From assembly GCA_023374025.1 (NCBI GenBank), contig SIJG01000010.1:522517-586516 (forward strand): DNA of 64,000 bases, given 5' to 3'. Position 1 is the stretch's first letter. Each line of letters opens with the position of its first letter. The stretch is from Heterodera schachtii. Taxonomy: Eukaryota > Nematoda > Chromadorea > Rhabditida > Heteroderidae. Position numbers and translations under genes: made by a program. This document shows positions 36,865 through 48,634 of this stretch, piece by piece. The notes beneath the pieces were generated by a model. That model did no database searches. It was not told the DNA's origin and saw only the letters and a list, made by a program, of their open reading frames with translations.

Positions 36865-37890
36865 CGGTGATGCGACATTTGCGGCGCTGACATTTGCGGC
36901 GCTGACACTTGCGGCGCAGACACTTGCGGCGCCCAGTCAAAGCGACATTTGCGGCGCGACACTTGCGGCGCCGACAGATGCGGCGCCCAGTCAAAAGGAC
37001 ATTTGCGGCGCAGAAACTTGCGGCGCCCAGTCAAAATGACATTTGCGGCGCAGAAACTTGCGGCGCCCAGTCAAAAGGACATTTGCGGCGCCGACATTTG
37101 CGGCGCGACACTTGCGGCGCCGACAGATGCGGCGCCCAGTCAAAAGGACATTTGCGGCGCAGAAACTTGCGGCGCCCAGTCAAAAGGACATTTGCGGCGC
37201 AGAAACTTGCGGCGCCCAGTCAAAAGGACATTTGCGGCGCAGAAACTTGCGGCGCCCAGTCAAAAGGACATTTGCGGCGCAGAAACTTGCGGCGCCCAGT
37301 CAAAATGACATTTGCGGCGCAGAATTAAATGACCCCAAAAATTATTCGAACAATTTTTTTGATTAAAAAACACTTGTTTATCACTCTTTCAGTCCTATTC
37401 TTCAAAGCCTTTCATCCATAGGTTGTACTGCAATGTACATATGAACTGGGTGGGGCGAAGTGAAACGTTTTCTGAATATGTTACAACGGCAAACGATTCA
37501 ACCTTTATCTTTGTAAGTTGCAAGAATTATTGTTAATCTAGTCATTATTAAAAAATAAACTTAAAATAACAATTTTATTAAATAAATGTTCGAATAATTT
37601 TTGGGGTCATTTAATTCTGCGCCGCAAATGTCATTTTGACTGGGCGCCGCAAGTGTCTGCGCCGCAAATGTCCTTTTGACTGGACGCCGCATCTGTCGGC
37701 GCCGCAAGTGTCGTCGCCTCAAGTGTCGGCGCCGCAAGTGTCGTCGCCTCAAGTGTCGGCGCCGCAAGTGTCGTCGCCTCAAGTGTCGGCGCCGCAAGTG
37801 TCACGCCGCAAATGTCGGCGCCGCAAGTGTCGCTTTGACTGGGCGCCGCAAATGTCTGCGCCGCAAATATCAGCGCCGCAAATGTCGGCC
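36865..37890. repeat. Fold-back element whose arms are GCGGCGC minisatellites
   Basis: The left arm (36865-37325) is a tandem array of units such as ACATTTGCGGCGCAGAAACT followed by TGCGGCGCCCAGTCAAAAGG. The right arm (about 37615-37890) holds the inverted array, with units such as TCGGCGCCGCAAGTGTC. The two arms face each other across about 290 bp of AT-rich DNA. Junctions match: GCAGAATTAAATGACCCC on the left and its reverse complement on the right, next to TCGAATAATTTTTGGGG. The repeat gives frames in several phases, none credible as a protein. Confidence 0.88.
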
Positions 37891-38866
37891 AATCCTTTGT
37901 CCTTCCCATTTTTCCAAAAAATAATAAAAATTTAAAAAATCGTGAAAACACCTTCCCTGGGGGTTTTCGAGGTCGCTGATCACGAATCTGACATCCATCA
38001 TATTAATTCCGAACCCGAACTCGAAGAAAAAGTTGAAAATTCAAATTTTATTTAATTTTTCACCATTGCTCGAAAATTGATTAATACTAGATATAAATTA
38101 GTCATAATTCATTGAAACATCAATACTGGTTATTCTGTACAGATTCTAACATAAAAGTAAATTTTAAAAATTTGAATTTCGACTTTTTGTTCGAATTCGG
38201 GTCCGGGGTTCGGAATCGTCCAAAACTAATGTTAGATTCGTGTTCAGCGCATAAAATTACCCTAGAAAAACTAATTTAAAAAAAATTTTCAGGGGGGGTG
38301 ACAAAAGGGATAAGAACCGAATTTTTTTTAAATTCGCGTCTATTGCCCAAAATTGAATTAAATCTACTAATAAAAATGTTATAGTCCATACATTCAATAT
38401 GCAACAGTCAATAAAGTTCACAGGTAACATATAAAATAGCTTAAAATGCAACTCAATTATATGCTGCAAAAAAAATTTCGGCTTTTTGTTCGAGTCCGGG
38501 TTCGGAATCGGTCAAATGGATGTCATATTCGTGATCAGCGGCCCCGAATACCCCTAAAAACACATTTTTGTCATTAAAAACAAAAACATTTTTTATGTGG
38601 CGTTAACTTCATAAGTACCCAAGATTTAATTTTAAAAAAATCCGTCCAATTTCACGACAATTAATGGGACAAGCCAATTAGTGAATGAACATGTAATTCT
38701 TCTTATATTATTTTTATATAGAGCGAGGCGCTTTCGAAGCATAACAGTGAAAAGCAATAATTGCCGAATAACAAAACGAATTTAAATTGCCACAAAAAAT
38801 CATGGACAAAATGGAAACAGTGTCACAAGAATTGAAGCATATTGCTCTGTTTGGAAACATTTTGTA
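37891..38866. other. Non-coding, repeat fragments
   Basis: No gene seen. The phrase TTTTGTTCGAATTCGGGT/TTCGGAATCG occurs near 38195 and 38485, next to ATTCGTGATCAGCG-like words. These recur elsewhere in the window (for example 27830, 33180), so this is old dispersed repeat DNA. Confidence 0.5.
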
Positions 38867-39402
38867 TCATTTGTTTTTCTCATTGATACGACGTGACAAT
38901 CGCGTGTACCAAATTTGAAACGCCAGTATCGCCAATTGCGGCATGGGAATGAGAAGGGCAAATCCATGCACTGCCGACACTTTGAACGGGCCGAACTTGT
39001 GGACAGGGGCCCATTTCCGTGCCATCTGTGCCGTTTTGTAAAAAAAATAAGAAGGGATGACAGTGGGCAGGTAGGGTAAGATGTAGACGTATCGGCCCAT
39101 GGACGATTCAGCCTTTAACAGAAAATGGGACAATTTGGAATTGCTTTTATTTGTAAGTGAAAGTGCCATTGGTTTAACGGGGCCAGACAAAAAACATCAA
39201 AAAGGATTCTGTAAGAAATAGGGACCCATTTTTAGGTTTTATTGTTAGCCTATTTGTTTTCCTGAAGACAGGGTTTTTTGGTTAGCGCTGTAATTTGGGC
39301 AAATTGATGAAAACCCCGTATACAAAACAGTGCTTCAAAACAAAAAAAACATTTTTGATATAAAAAAATAAAATTTACTTTGCCGTTGCTGACAGTCGAC
39401 AT
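38867..39402 (-). CDS. Small membrane protein, unknown family
   Basis: Two in-phase exons (39402-39379 and 39112-38867) give 89 residues. The start is an ATG reading MSTVSNGK. A second ATG follows 12 bases after the intron acceptor (MGRYVYILPYLP), so an alternative start is possible. Two hydrophobic segments are visible: around YILPYLPTVIPSYFFY and around ALLIPMPQLAILAFQIWY. They are joined by a basic loop, and the C-terminus is basic (RRINEKNK). I do not recognise the family. The even hydrophobic periods and good splice sites support a real gene. Confidence 0.55.
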
Positions 39403-40171
39403 TTGTTCGATGACACAACACAAATTGTTTGTGAGAAAAAAGAAACTGATCAGATTGACAACAAATAAAAATGAAAGCACAGAAAATTAAATTAACATTT
39501 AATAAAAAAAAAATCCGTCAAATTTAACAGCAATTAATTAGAGAAATGCAATTAGTGAATGAATTTTTTTAATCAATTTTTTATCCGATCATGAATAAGA
39601 CATTTACTAATCAAATAATTTCTTTACAAAACAATTCATTTTTATTATAGTGCAAAGCATTGAAAAACAGCAACATCTGTGAAGACTGACGAATGATGTT
39701 CATCAACCGTTAGACTTGGATTTGATCAATGTCCAATTCCTGCAACAACAAAAAAACAAATTCAAATTTTATGGTGCAATAAATACCAAATGCCTAAAAA
39801 GCCTCAATTAAATCCTGATAACAAAAGTTTGACCTAGGCTTTGATTCTTGACCCAGACCTGCATTTTGGTAACATGGGGGAGCAGCTCAGGATTTGTGAC
39901 CAAAAAAAAACTCGGTCAACCTTCCCCCCCCCCCCAATCAAAGGAAAAGCAAACCCACTTGCTTCGGAGCGGATGAATTAATATCCCCATCCCTCGGGCA
40001 AAATTTTTATTTTATTGCTAGCCCTGTTTTACACAAAAAAAAAGTTTTCTTAGAGGATTGGTCCCGGTGGGGAGTCGAGAAGCGTCGCTTAAGAATTTGA
40101 TGAATTGTCCGGCTTAGGGACACTCAAATTTTTTTGACAATTGATGAAATTGGTTGGTTGGTTGGACCCAC
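39403..40171. other. Spacer with one orphan exon candidate
   Basis: Mostly AT-rich. At about 39742-39706 (-) an acceptor (GTTGCAG) is followed by a short open piece. Joined to the TMED head exon ending at 40172, which has the right phase, it adds about 12 residues and a stop with no membrane helix. It could equally be an exon of nothing. Confidence 0.35.
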
Positions 40172-41303
40172 TTGAGCCGGTCACTAATTGTCTCCGCGCT
40201 GCGCTCCATTTGCGTCGCTTGCGCACCGCCGGCCCGTGGGATTGGCATCATTTTGTGCTGCTCGTCCGGCCCCACTTGCCAGTCCAGGTACACAACCTTG
40301 TGCGAGAAGGTGGAGAACTCGTTGGAGAAGCACACTTTGTACGTGCCGTTGGCCTCTGTCTAAAAAGGCGGGGGCAAATAAATTTGCGTAAAAATTGCTC
40401 AGTTTCCGGGCGTAAAGCCCAAAAGTTGAAGAAATCCGAATTTCCGCCGCCCCCTTCCCCTAATTTCGGAAAATTTGGCCCTATATACCAGAGCTTGGTT
40501 TAATTTGAGGCCTTCAAACAAAAAAAATTCAGGACCCAAAAAATACCGAACCAATCCTCCGGCGCAGAATAATCGAATTTACGCAATCCCTACCGCATTT
40601 TATTAGAAATGACAAATTGGGCGTTTTGGTTTTGCTTTTCTACTTCGAGAAAAAAAATTTTTTTTTTTTTTGCCAAACAAATACACAATTCAAAAAATGT
40701 GTATTTTTTCAACCCCTAAGTTTTGAAAACTTCAAAAATTTACTGTTTCGTCAAACAAATCAGGACAATAATTCAGTAAAATGGAGGCAAACCCAGATTT
40801 TTAACGATTTTTTTTATGTGAAATAAACCTTTAGGATCCAAAAATAGGGGGAACCCTCCGGCGTAGAATAATCGAATTTATACAATCCCTACCGCATATT
40901 ATACCATTTAGAAATGACAAATTGGGCGTTTTTGGTTTGCTTTTCTATTTCGAGAAAAAAAAATTTTTTTTTTTTTTTTTTTTTTGCCTAACCAAGTATC
41001 GACAGAACAGATTTTTGAGTGATGTCAAAAGAAATTTGATAAACAATTCAAAAAATGTGTATTTTTTCAACCCCTAAGTTTTGAAAACCTCAAAAAGTTG
41101 CTATTTTGGCTCAAAGGTCAGCCAAACCGAAATTTTAAAGGTTTTTCACGTGAAATAAACCTTTGGTATTCGATTTCACCGGTGCCATCGTCACTCACTT
41201 TGTACGTGTGGGTGTCCAACTGTTTCCTGGCCTCCTTGTACAACACTTTGCCATTCGGATCTTCTAACACAACATCAACATCATATTGGCCACCAGTGAC
41301 CAC
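40172..41303 (-). CDS. p24/TMED cargo receptor, GOLD-domain half
   Basis: Two exons (41303-41199 and 40359-40172) encode the GOLD domain of a p24 (TMED) protein, the ER-Golgi vesicle cargo receptor family. Motifs are VVTGGQYDVDVVLEDPNGK, then ANGTYKVCFSNEFSTFSHK and VVYLDWQVG, then TQMERSAETISDRLK leading into the coiled coil. The second exon ends in phase 2. No signal-peptide exon was found upstream, and no membrane-anchor exon downstream. The matching anchor exons lie upstream of this half, at 42026-41539, and their entry phase fits exactly. The gene is therefore in permuted order in this window. TMED3/7 are the closest relatives I recall. Confidence 0.85.
40530..41160. repeat. Tandem duplication of about 330 bp
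   Basis: Two adjacent copies share CCTCCGGCG(C/T)AGAATAATCG, CAATCCCTACCGCAT, AATGACAAATTGGGCGTTTT and AAAATGTGTATTTTTTCAAC. The copies differ by small indels and T-run length. The duplication lies in the intron between the two GOLD-domain exons. Confidence 0.8.
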
Positions 41304-41538
41304 CTGCGGAAAACAAAACATTGCCAACATTCGGACCAAACGGTGCAAAATATAAGTGAGAAAACGTGCCTTAGTAATTTAGAAAATTCGAATGTTTTAT
41401 TCCTTAACCGGCCAATTTTCCGATTTTCAACCCAAAAGTTGCAGAAATTCGAAATTTCTGGCCCCTCAAATAAAGTGACTTATTCTCTCCCATCAAAAAT
41501 AAAACGGTAATAAATTACAGAGGCATTTTTGAGTTTTT

Positions 41539-42026
41539 TCAATAGCCACCGGGCGGTTTTCTGTCGGCGAAGAACGACCTCAGCAGGACCACCTTGAAAA
41601 AAAAAATTTTTTTTTTGAACAGGAGATTTATGGCATATAGCCTGTGAAGCCAGCAAAATAAATTTTTCGATGATTTCAAAAAAAAAATACTGGAAAGGGG
41701 GTACATTCAAAAAAACTACCCATTTTTCGGGAGAGGCGAGGGAGCGGTGAAAGGGCACCGGTTCCAGTATTTTTTATCATTTGTTCGGCCCGAGGCTCGG
41801 GCTTCGCCGTAAAAAAACCGTCAGAAAAACCCAAGCCCGCCCAATAACTTTTCCTCATAATTTCGGGCCTCCCAAACAAGCAAAACTCGCCTGTCCAACA
41901 CCGATCAGCAGCACAACAGCGGTTTGGCCCAGTGACCAGTAAGTGACGCGCTCATTCAAATCTTCCGCCCGCTTGCGCGAGGTCGCCTCGCGCAGCCGAT
42001 TGTGCGTCTGATAATCGTCAACAATT
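41539..42026 (-). CDS. p24/TMED cargo receptor, coiled-coil and membrane-anchor half
   Basis: Two exons (42026-41891 and 41592-41539) encode the end of a p24 protein: IVDDYQTHNRLREATSRKRA, EDLNERVTYWS, a membrane helix (TAVVLLIGVG) and a cytosolic tail (LLRSFFADRKPPGGY, stop). The FF pair in the tail is the known COPII-binding feature of the family. The intron between them starts with GC (CAG then GCGAGT). The first exon begins with one base of a split codon. The exon ending at 40172 supplies the missing two (Lys), although it lies downstream. No other TMED head is present upstream in the window. Confidence 0.85.
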
Positions 42027-42315
42027 CTTAAAAACAGAGGGGAACAAAAATATGTAAAACAAATATATTAATATTAATTGATGACAGATAGGTAACACAA
42101 AAAATGGCGAGTGAAAAAAAAATTTTTTGGCGCAATTCCTAATTAAAATTTGACGTCCAGTGGTGGCGAGAGAAACGGCAGGCAAAATTTGGACATTAAA
42201 ACTTAAAAATTTTTTCGAAAAAAGCAAATAAAACATCGCTTTGATGAAAAATATACGACTAGAACCAAAAAAACTTTCGAGAAAAATTGTCCGGCTCCGT
42301 GTATTTAGTGGAAAC

Positions 42316-43262
42316 TTCCGCACGAATCTGATCGCGCCCATCCGTGCTCAGTGAGCGCGTTTGCAAATAAGTTATCGGACCGAACTAAAAAGTTGGGAGC
42401 TTTAAGGAAGGTTGGGACTCCAAAATTGGGATTGGAAAAGTCCACCGACATTTCAAAAATGTTACCAAAATAACTCTGAAAGATTTGACAATTTTTTTAT
42501 TCAATTTCTTATAAATTTTCAGGGGGGTGGGAAACTATGCGGTATGAGGAACTGATAGGGGGGACGAAATGCCGTTTACCGATTCGCGCCCTCCGCCGAT
42601 CATTCCCCGCCGCATTCCATGATCACCCGCGAGCAGTCCAACGAACGAATTGGGCGCTGCACTGAGACGGAACCGCACCGACTCGCCGGGCTCGGCACTG
42701 AAAGGACAAAAAATTCAAAGCCTTTCATGGCCAATTAAAAAGAAATTTAATAACAGGACAAAACACTCGGACGGAAAAGAAACGAACATTGAAAAAATTA
42801 GAAAGCTACTTTCAATGGCAAATTAAATCAGTTTGAATGGTGGAATGAAAAAGCAATTTTAAAAATGTTTTTTGAAAATTACCCGAACCGCGTTTTTCCG
42901 GCGTCCACTACGCCCGCGTTCACTTGGACAAACGCCTCAAAAGGCGAGCGGGCCGCCCCCACTGGCAACGGCATGGAAATTGGCGAATCGCCGATTTTGT
43001 TGTTGACCGAGCGGTCAAAGTCAGCCACTGATCGGGCATCATTCGGCATGGAAATTAGCGACTCGCGGTCAAAGTCAGCCACTGATCGGGCATCATTCGG
43101 CATGGAACGAATTGAGCGGGTGGAAGACAACGACAGTTTCGCACAGAGCGCAAGAGTGCCACGGGTGACCTGTTGGCAGCGGAAAAAAACTCCGAGGAGA
43201 ATAAAGAAAATGCATACCGTTGCACCATGGAAAACAGTTTGATGCAAAAACGGCACAAACAT
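42316..43262 (-). CDS. Partial secreted protein, possibly macroglobulin-like
   Basis: Three in-phase exons (43262-42883, 42697-42580, 42384-42316). The ATG is followed by a hydrophobic stretch (VCIFFILLGVFF) that could be a signal peptide. A 14-residue piece, SMPNDARSVADFDR, occurs twice in tandem because of a DNA duplication of about 54 bp. The second exon has VRFRLSAAPNSFVGLLAGD, which resembles the 'A.P.S.V.LLAVD' pattern of alpha-2-macroglobulin and thioester proteins. The third exon (FGPITYLQTRSLS) ends at a donor, and no continuation was found. It could be a fragment left by the rearrangement that split the adjacent TMED gene. The family call is tentative. Confidence 0.35.
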
Positions 43263-43726
43263 ATTTTTTACAAATTAAATGCACCTGAAAAAATGGGGAA
43301 AATATTTGATTGGTTGGTGACTTGGAATTAAAACAATTTCAGTGGGGCTTTCCAGGCATGGTGAACACAAATATGACACCACATTTTAGTAATTTTGAAT
43401 CCCGAACATGAAATCGAACAAAAAACCGAAAGTTCAAAATTAGAATTTTGTATTTTTAGTCTAAGAACGGCTAATACACGGAAGCAAACTGAAAGCCATC
43501 ACTCCTGCAAGAAAAAGTCATTTAAGCACATTTATAAGAAAAATGTTAAGTTCCAGAATTTGAACCTTCGACTTTTTGTTCAAATTCGTATTCAAATTGA
43601 ATGTACTGTTTTGTAATGAAAGTGTACTAACAAAGAAAGAGTTAAGTAGAACTCGGATAAAAAGAGAAAAATAAACGGGGGAAGAGGAAATTCCCAATTA
43701 AATTAAATGCAAAACAAAAACGGAGG

Positions 43727-43880
43727 ACGAAATTAAAATGAAAATGGAAATCAGATGGGGAAAGGAATTGTGCTGAAGAAAAAAAAAAAATAAAACGCCA
43801 TAAGTTTTTAACACTATTTTGAAATAGAGCGTCATTTCCATGATTTGGTTCGAAAATGACTGAATTTCACATGCAAATCC
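43727..43880. repeat. Segment duplicated at 36475-36625
   Basis: Same orientation and near-identical sequence to 36475-36625. It lies just upstream of the NOP14-like gene. Confidence 0.8.
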
Positions 43881-43996
43881 CCTCCCTTCTCCTCTAATTC
43901 AGAACTTCAAATCTTTTAGTGTCCTTTGATTGGCAGAATTCTTTAGCTTTTTTGAACAATAATTTCTGAAAAATAAGTCGACAAATCTCTTCAAAA

Positions 43997-46900
43997 ATGG
44001 CTTCTTCCTCCTCGACTCGCCACCATAACATTCACAAACCCTCCGCGTTGGCCGTCCGCGTCGCGGCCGAGCGGCGCCAACGCGCCATTATGGCCATGCT
44101 GAGAGATGAGCACAGCGAACGGACGGACGATTTGGACGAACGCTTTCGCGATTTGAACGCGCGCGGAATGGTGGTCACAGCGGCGACGGCACAAAAAATG
44201 GTGGCGGCACGGAAAGGGGCGGCGGAAACAAAAGGGGCGGAGAACGACGATGACGAGCAGCAACAGAACGGCACACAAAAGCCAACCCCAACAAACAACA
44301 ACGGACTATGACCAATTGGTCGGTCGTTGGCGGCAGAAAAGGGACGAAAATCCCATAAAAATTTAGCGAAAAATCAAAAAAAAAAAATTCTTAGACGAAA
44401 ACTTTAAAAGTTGAATTGTCAAAAATTTTTAGGGTTAATAAGGCGCTAATCTGCTTTTGCCTTCTCACAACACTTGTTTTCGTGCCTCTGTGTTTTTAAG
44501 AAATACAATGAACTTGGCAATTAACAATTGCCGAATGATTAAAAAATTGAGGTTTCATGGTTTTGAGTCGAAAATTTTGAGGAAATTCGGTGTTCCCTTA
44601 GCAGGGCCTTCCACGCATTGCCATGAGTTTTTTTTTTAAATTTTGCTACTTTTAATGTGTCAAAATTTTGTGGCGCCAAATACCAAATCAATTTTCGCCA
44701 TTCATTGTTTTTTGATTGACTTGACAACTTCTTTTTTTGTTAGTATTATGACCTCCAACTGTTGCCACCGCCGGCGTCGGTGGTCCGTCCGAGTGCCACC
44801 GCCGCCTCACAAATCCATGACGGCACTCAAATTGGTGGTGGCCCGGCGACGATGCGTCATCATCGGTGCCGGCACAGCCCTCCCAAAATGCCGCGGGACC
44901 GCCGCTCGATTTCGGGACTGAATTGGACACATTTTTGGAGTGTGCGTCCGCCGTTGGGGCGCCGTCTTCCGCCAACATTGCCAAGCTGGACACGCTGTTT
45001 CGCACCCGACTCCAACCGGCGCTGGAGGTTTGTTGGGGGTTACGAGTGCCATTATTTCTAAGATTTGCCCTTAAATTATAGGGAGGGAATTTTATTTTTT
45101 TTGTACCGATTTACTCCCAAATTTTCAAAATTTTCCGTTTTTTTTTTTTTTTTTTGAATTTTTCGTAATTATTTTCCGTTTTCAGGTCATTGTGTTTGAA
45201 TTTGGACTCAATTTATTTTATGCCACTTTATGTTCAGAAATGTTCGGTCAGTGGGCCTCGGCACATTTTGGACAAATTGAGCGAATTTCGTGCCGATTTT
45301 TTGCACTCAAAAAGTGCCCGATTGGCTTCGTCTCCGTCATTTGTGCAGGTCTCATCCAATATTTTTGCACTTTTATTTGCAATATTTTGCTCTTTTAGGT
45401 CACTTTTTGCAATTGGTTGCCAAACTTTTCCCGTCAGAAGCGCGTTTCCATCCAATTCTTACGCCCACAATTGCATTTGCTTCTGAACTGGTCGGAAAGT
45501 GCGTTTTTTTCATCATTATTTTAAAGAATTCAGGGATTGAATTTTCATTTTTGGAAAATTTATATTGTTTAATACAAATTTCTCGGAAGATTATCCAGAA
45601 TTAAAATCCAGCCACTATATTTTCCCCCGGATCTACTTAATTATCATTGCATTTTTTTTGTTTTAAACTTACAAGACCCGGCATGGATTTTGGAAATTTC
45701 AAAAATTTCTTGCAAAAATGCCTTTTTTTGGGTCCATTATTCACCTCCCCCCCAAATTTCTCTATTTTTCAGCACTCGCATTTGCTCGGTTGGCCAATGC
45801 GCTCGTCTGATTTTTCTGTGTGCCCAAATGTGCGATTGGTTTTGTCGCGGTCTGTCGCTTCCGCCGTTTTCGTCATTTTTTTTCCAAAATTCCCCAATTT
45901 TCAAAAATTTTCAGGCCTCGTTTCTTCCCCGAAGTGTTGGCATTTTTGTTGGGCGCTCTTCAGCTGTGCTGTGAGAGCAAAAATGAGGCGAAAGAAGTGC
46001 CATTTCCGTCGATGAATTTCCCCATTTCACTGCCCCATCGCCAAATGCTTTTCGTCCCGCCAAAGGTTGGTTATTTTATGGACACAACGATTTGGTTCCA
46101 TATTTATGCCAACAAATTGTCTGGTGGTGTTCGAATTTCTTCCATGGCAATGGCATTTTTTGCCGTTTTAATAGCAATTCAATGTATTAGAGACTGAATT
46201 CCTTGGATAATTTCGGTGTGGGAATGAGGCGCATCTTCCAAAAAAAAATTTTTTTTTTTTTAAATACCATGAAAATGGCATTTTTCTGTTCAAGTGCATT
46301 GGTTGTTTTTTTTTTCTGGCGGAGACCAATTATGCCGATAATGATTTTCAACTTAAAAAATTGCCTGTTGAAATTCAAGGCTTTTTTAACAAAAAAAAAA
46401 AAAATTTTTTTTCTTGGCCATGGGCACCAAAAACTTGTTCAAAAATTTTTTTTTTTGTTTGTTTGTTCTTCATGGTCCATCATTTATTAAGGAAACAACA
46501 ACAACCGGCACTTTTGGCAATTTGTCACTTGCACAAATTTTCCACCCAAACATTGGCGATTTGGAGGCGGAAAATGGTGGCATTTTGGATGGGGAAGAGA
46601 ATGGTGATGCCGGTGCCAACAACACTGACGAAGACAAATGCCGTCTCCGATTGGCCACCGTTCGCGCACTGTTTGCCACAATTGGCCAATACGCGCGCAA
46701 ATACGGCACCACCACCGCCGCCGACGAAAGTGTCGCCGCCGCCGGGGACCAACCGACAAACGACGACGGCACAATGCGTCCCGCGTTCAATGCCTGCTTT
46801 GGGTCCGTTGTTTTGGTTTGGGTTGTTGGAGCCTTCCATATTGAATGTTTTTTTGGTATTTATAATAATTTTTGAAAGTTGCTGCCCATAATTGTCTCCG

Positions 46901-48420
46901 TCCTGAAGAATTTTGAGAAAATGGACAATTTTGCTTTTTGGTTATTTTGTCCTATTTTTGAGACTTTGCGGCGCCCGACCGTTTTTTTCCATTTCTTTGT
47001 GAAAATTGTGTAGACATTTTTTTTTGAATAATTTCAAAATTTCAGCGGGAAAGAAGTTGCCGGTTGGCTTATTTTTTAAAAATATTTTTGCCATTCTTTC
47101 CCAATTTGGGGATTGACAAAATGTGTGTCTTTTTTTGAATTTATTTTTTTTGCCACCCATTCCCCATTTTATAAATGCACATTTTTCCATTATTGGTTGG
47201 ATTGAATTGACAATTAATATTTCATGCGTAATTTTCCACCCCCAATTTTCAGTCCGTTCCATCGCTTTTGTCTCCGTTTGCCCGTGGCCAATTACCCGGC
47301 CCAATTGGCGGACGAAGCGGCACGACTCACCCAACTGTGGCCAAACTGATGGCACAGAATGGGCGCGTCACGCAAATGAAACGCATCAGCAAAAGGGGCA
47401 CAACAACAACAACCAACAGGTGAGTAAGGGTAGGGTTTTCCAAGCCCATTGCCCCGAGGGGATGGCATTTTTTACCCGGTTTATTTACTAGTAATTTTTT
47501 GAAAATTTGGCCCAATTCTCAGCAAATTCTATTAAATTTTTCCGATGCCTGTCGTTTGTATCGGCTCCGGAAATATTCAATTTTTGCAACAAAAAGAATA
47601 GCATAAAATTGATCATTTTAAATTTTTTGGAATATCTCTTGTTGAAAATCGCATCGAAATTCCCTGGCTCGGTCATTTTTCCCTAAAATTTTTGAAAAAA
47701 AAATTTTACAGGGTAAGCAAATAGTTTCGAATTTTCTTCATTTTTAAAAGAGTGCATCCCTTTCTCTCCCACTAATATTTTTCTTCCCTTCTCCCACAAA
47801 TTTAGTGCCATCAAAATGTTGGAGCCGCGCTTTGACGAACGGTTTGACCCGGAAAGGCGAAACAACAAAAACAACGACAGCAACGGCATGAAGGCGCGGG
47901 AAAAGAGTTGGGCAAAGCGTGCCAAAAACGAACGGCGCGGGGCACTCAAAGAATTGCGAAAGGGCGCCCGGGGGATGGCAAAGTGAGTGGGGGAAAAGGG
48001 AAAATTCTAAAATGGATGAAATATCTCTCATTTTTCGAGGAGAAAAAAAAGTATGATTTTTTATTCCCCGCTAAAAATTTTGTTGAATTTAAAAATTCTG
48101 ATTTTTCATGAGAAAAAAATGTGCAATTTCCTAAAAAAAATTTGTATATAATTTTTAGCATTTTTACTTTAGAAAATGAAAATCCTTTTTTCGAGAACAA
48201 AATTTGATTGGATTAAGAGAACTTGCCAAACAATTCAATTTAAAAGCCAAGCGCACGGACCACTGAGCCAAAATGCAAAACTTTTTTTGTAAATTTTAGT
48301 GCGTACGCCGATCGACAGCGCAAAGTGCGACGGGAGAGGGACGAGAAGACGAAACGAATTATGCAGTGTTTGGAAGTCCAAGAATCGGAGCACAAAAAAT
48401 TGAAGGCGTTGAAAAAATGA
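43997..48420 (+). CDS. NOP14-like nucleolar protein, N-terminally short and frame-broken
   Basis: NOP14 is a U3 snoRNP-associated factor needed for 18S rRNA processing. Exons used are 43997-44311, 44744-45027, 45186-45348, 45399-45498, 45773-45865, 45915-46065, 46492-46806, one from 46879 with unresolved end, 47253-47419, 47806-47982 and 48300-48420. The first exon matches the middle of NOP14 (ERRQRAIMAMLR, DDLDERFRDL), so about the first third of the family's 850 residues is missing. Later matches are SSANIAKLDTLF, KLFPSEARFHPILTPT, LIFLCAQMCDWF, RFFPEVLAFLLGAL, RLRLATVRALFA and the C-terminal LEPRFDERFD, RGALKELRKGARG and ADRQRKVRRERDEKTKR. Frame breaks occur near 44290 (DYDQLV continues in another frame), within 44744-45027, and near 47335 (one base missing). 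It may be a degenerate copy or a poorly assembled gene. Confidence 0.8.
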
Positions 48421-48634
48421 TTCTTTTTTTGTTATTGATTTTAGATTTTGTTGAAATATTTTAAACGAAAAAAAATTTTAAAAAAGTACCGACTTTTGGG
48501 CACGAAATTTCTTTTTAGGCACGAAAAAAGTGAAATTGGCAAAAAAGGCACAAAAAATCGAAAAAAAAGCAACATTAATTAATTTTTTCCCAATTTTTCC
48601 GCCATTTAATTGCGCCATAAAATTTTTAATTGTA

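Noticed and set aside
36909..37366. Arginine- and alanine-rich repeat proteins over the GCGGCGC array
   Set aside because: Three frames are open at once because the repeat lacks stops; there is no start context, domain or splice signal.
36335..37890. CRISPR array
   Set aside because: Units are contiguous or nearly so, with no unique spacers, the arrays face each other, and the genome is eukaryotic with no cas genes.
45186..45348. Compensating frameshifts within this NOP14 exon
   Set aside because: A second frame looks somewhat more NOP14-like late in the exon, but the first frame stays open, keeps phase at both ends and gives the expected length; the case is undecided.
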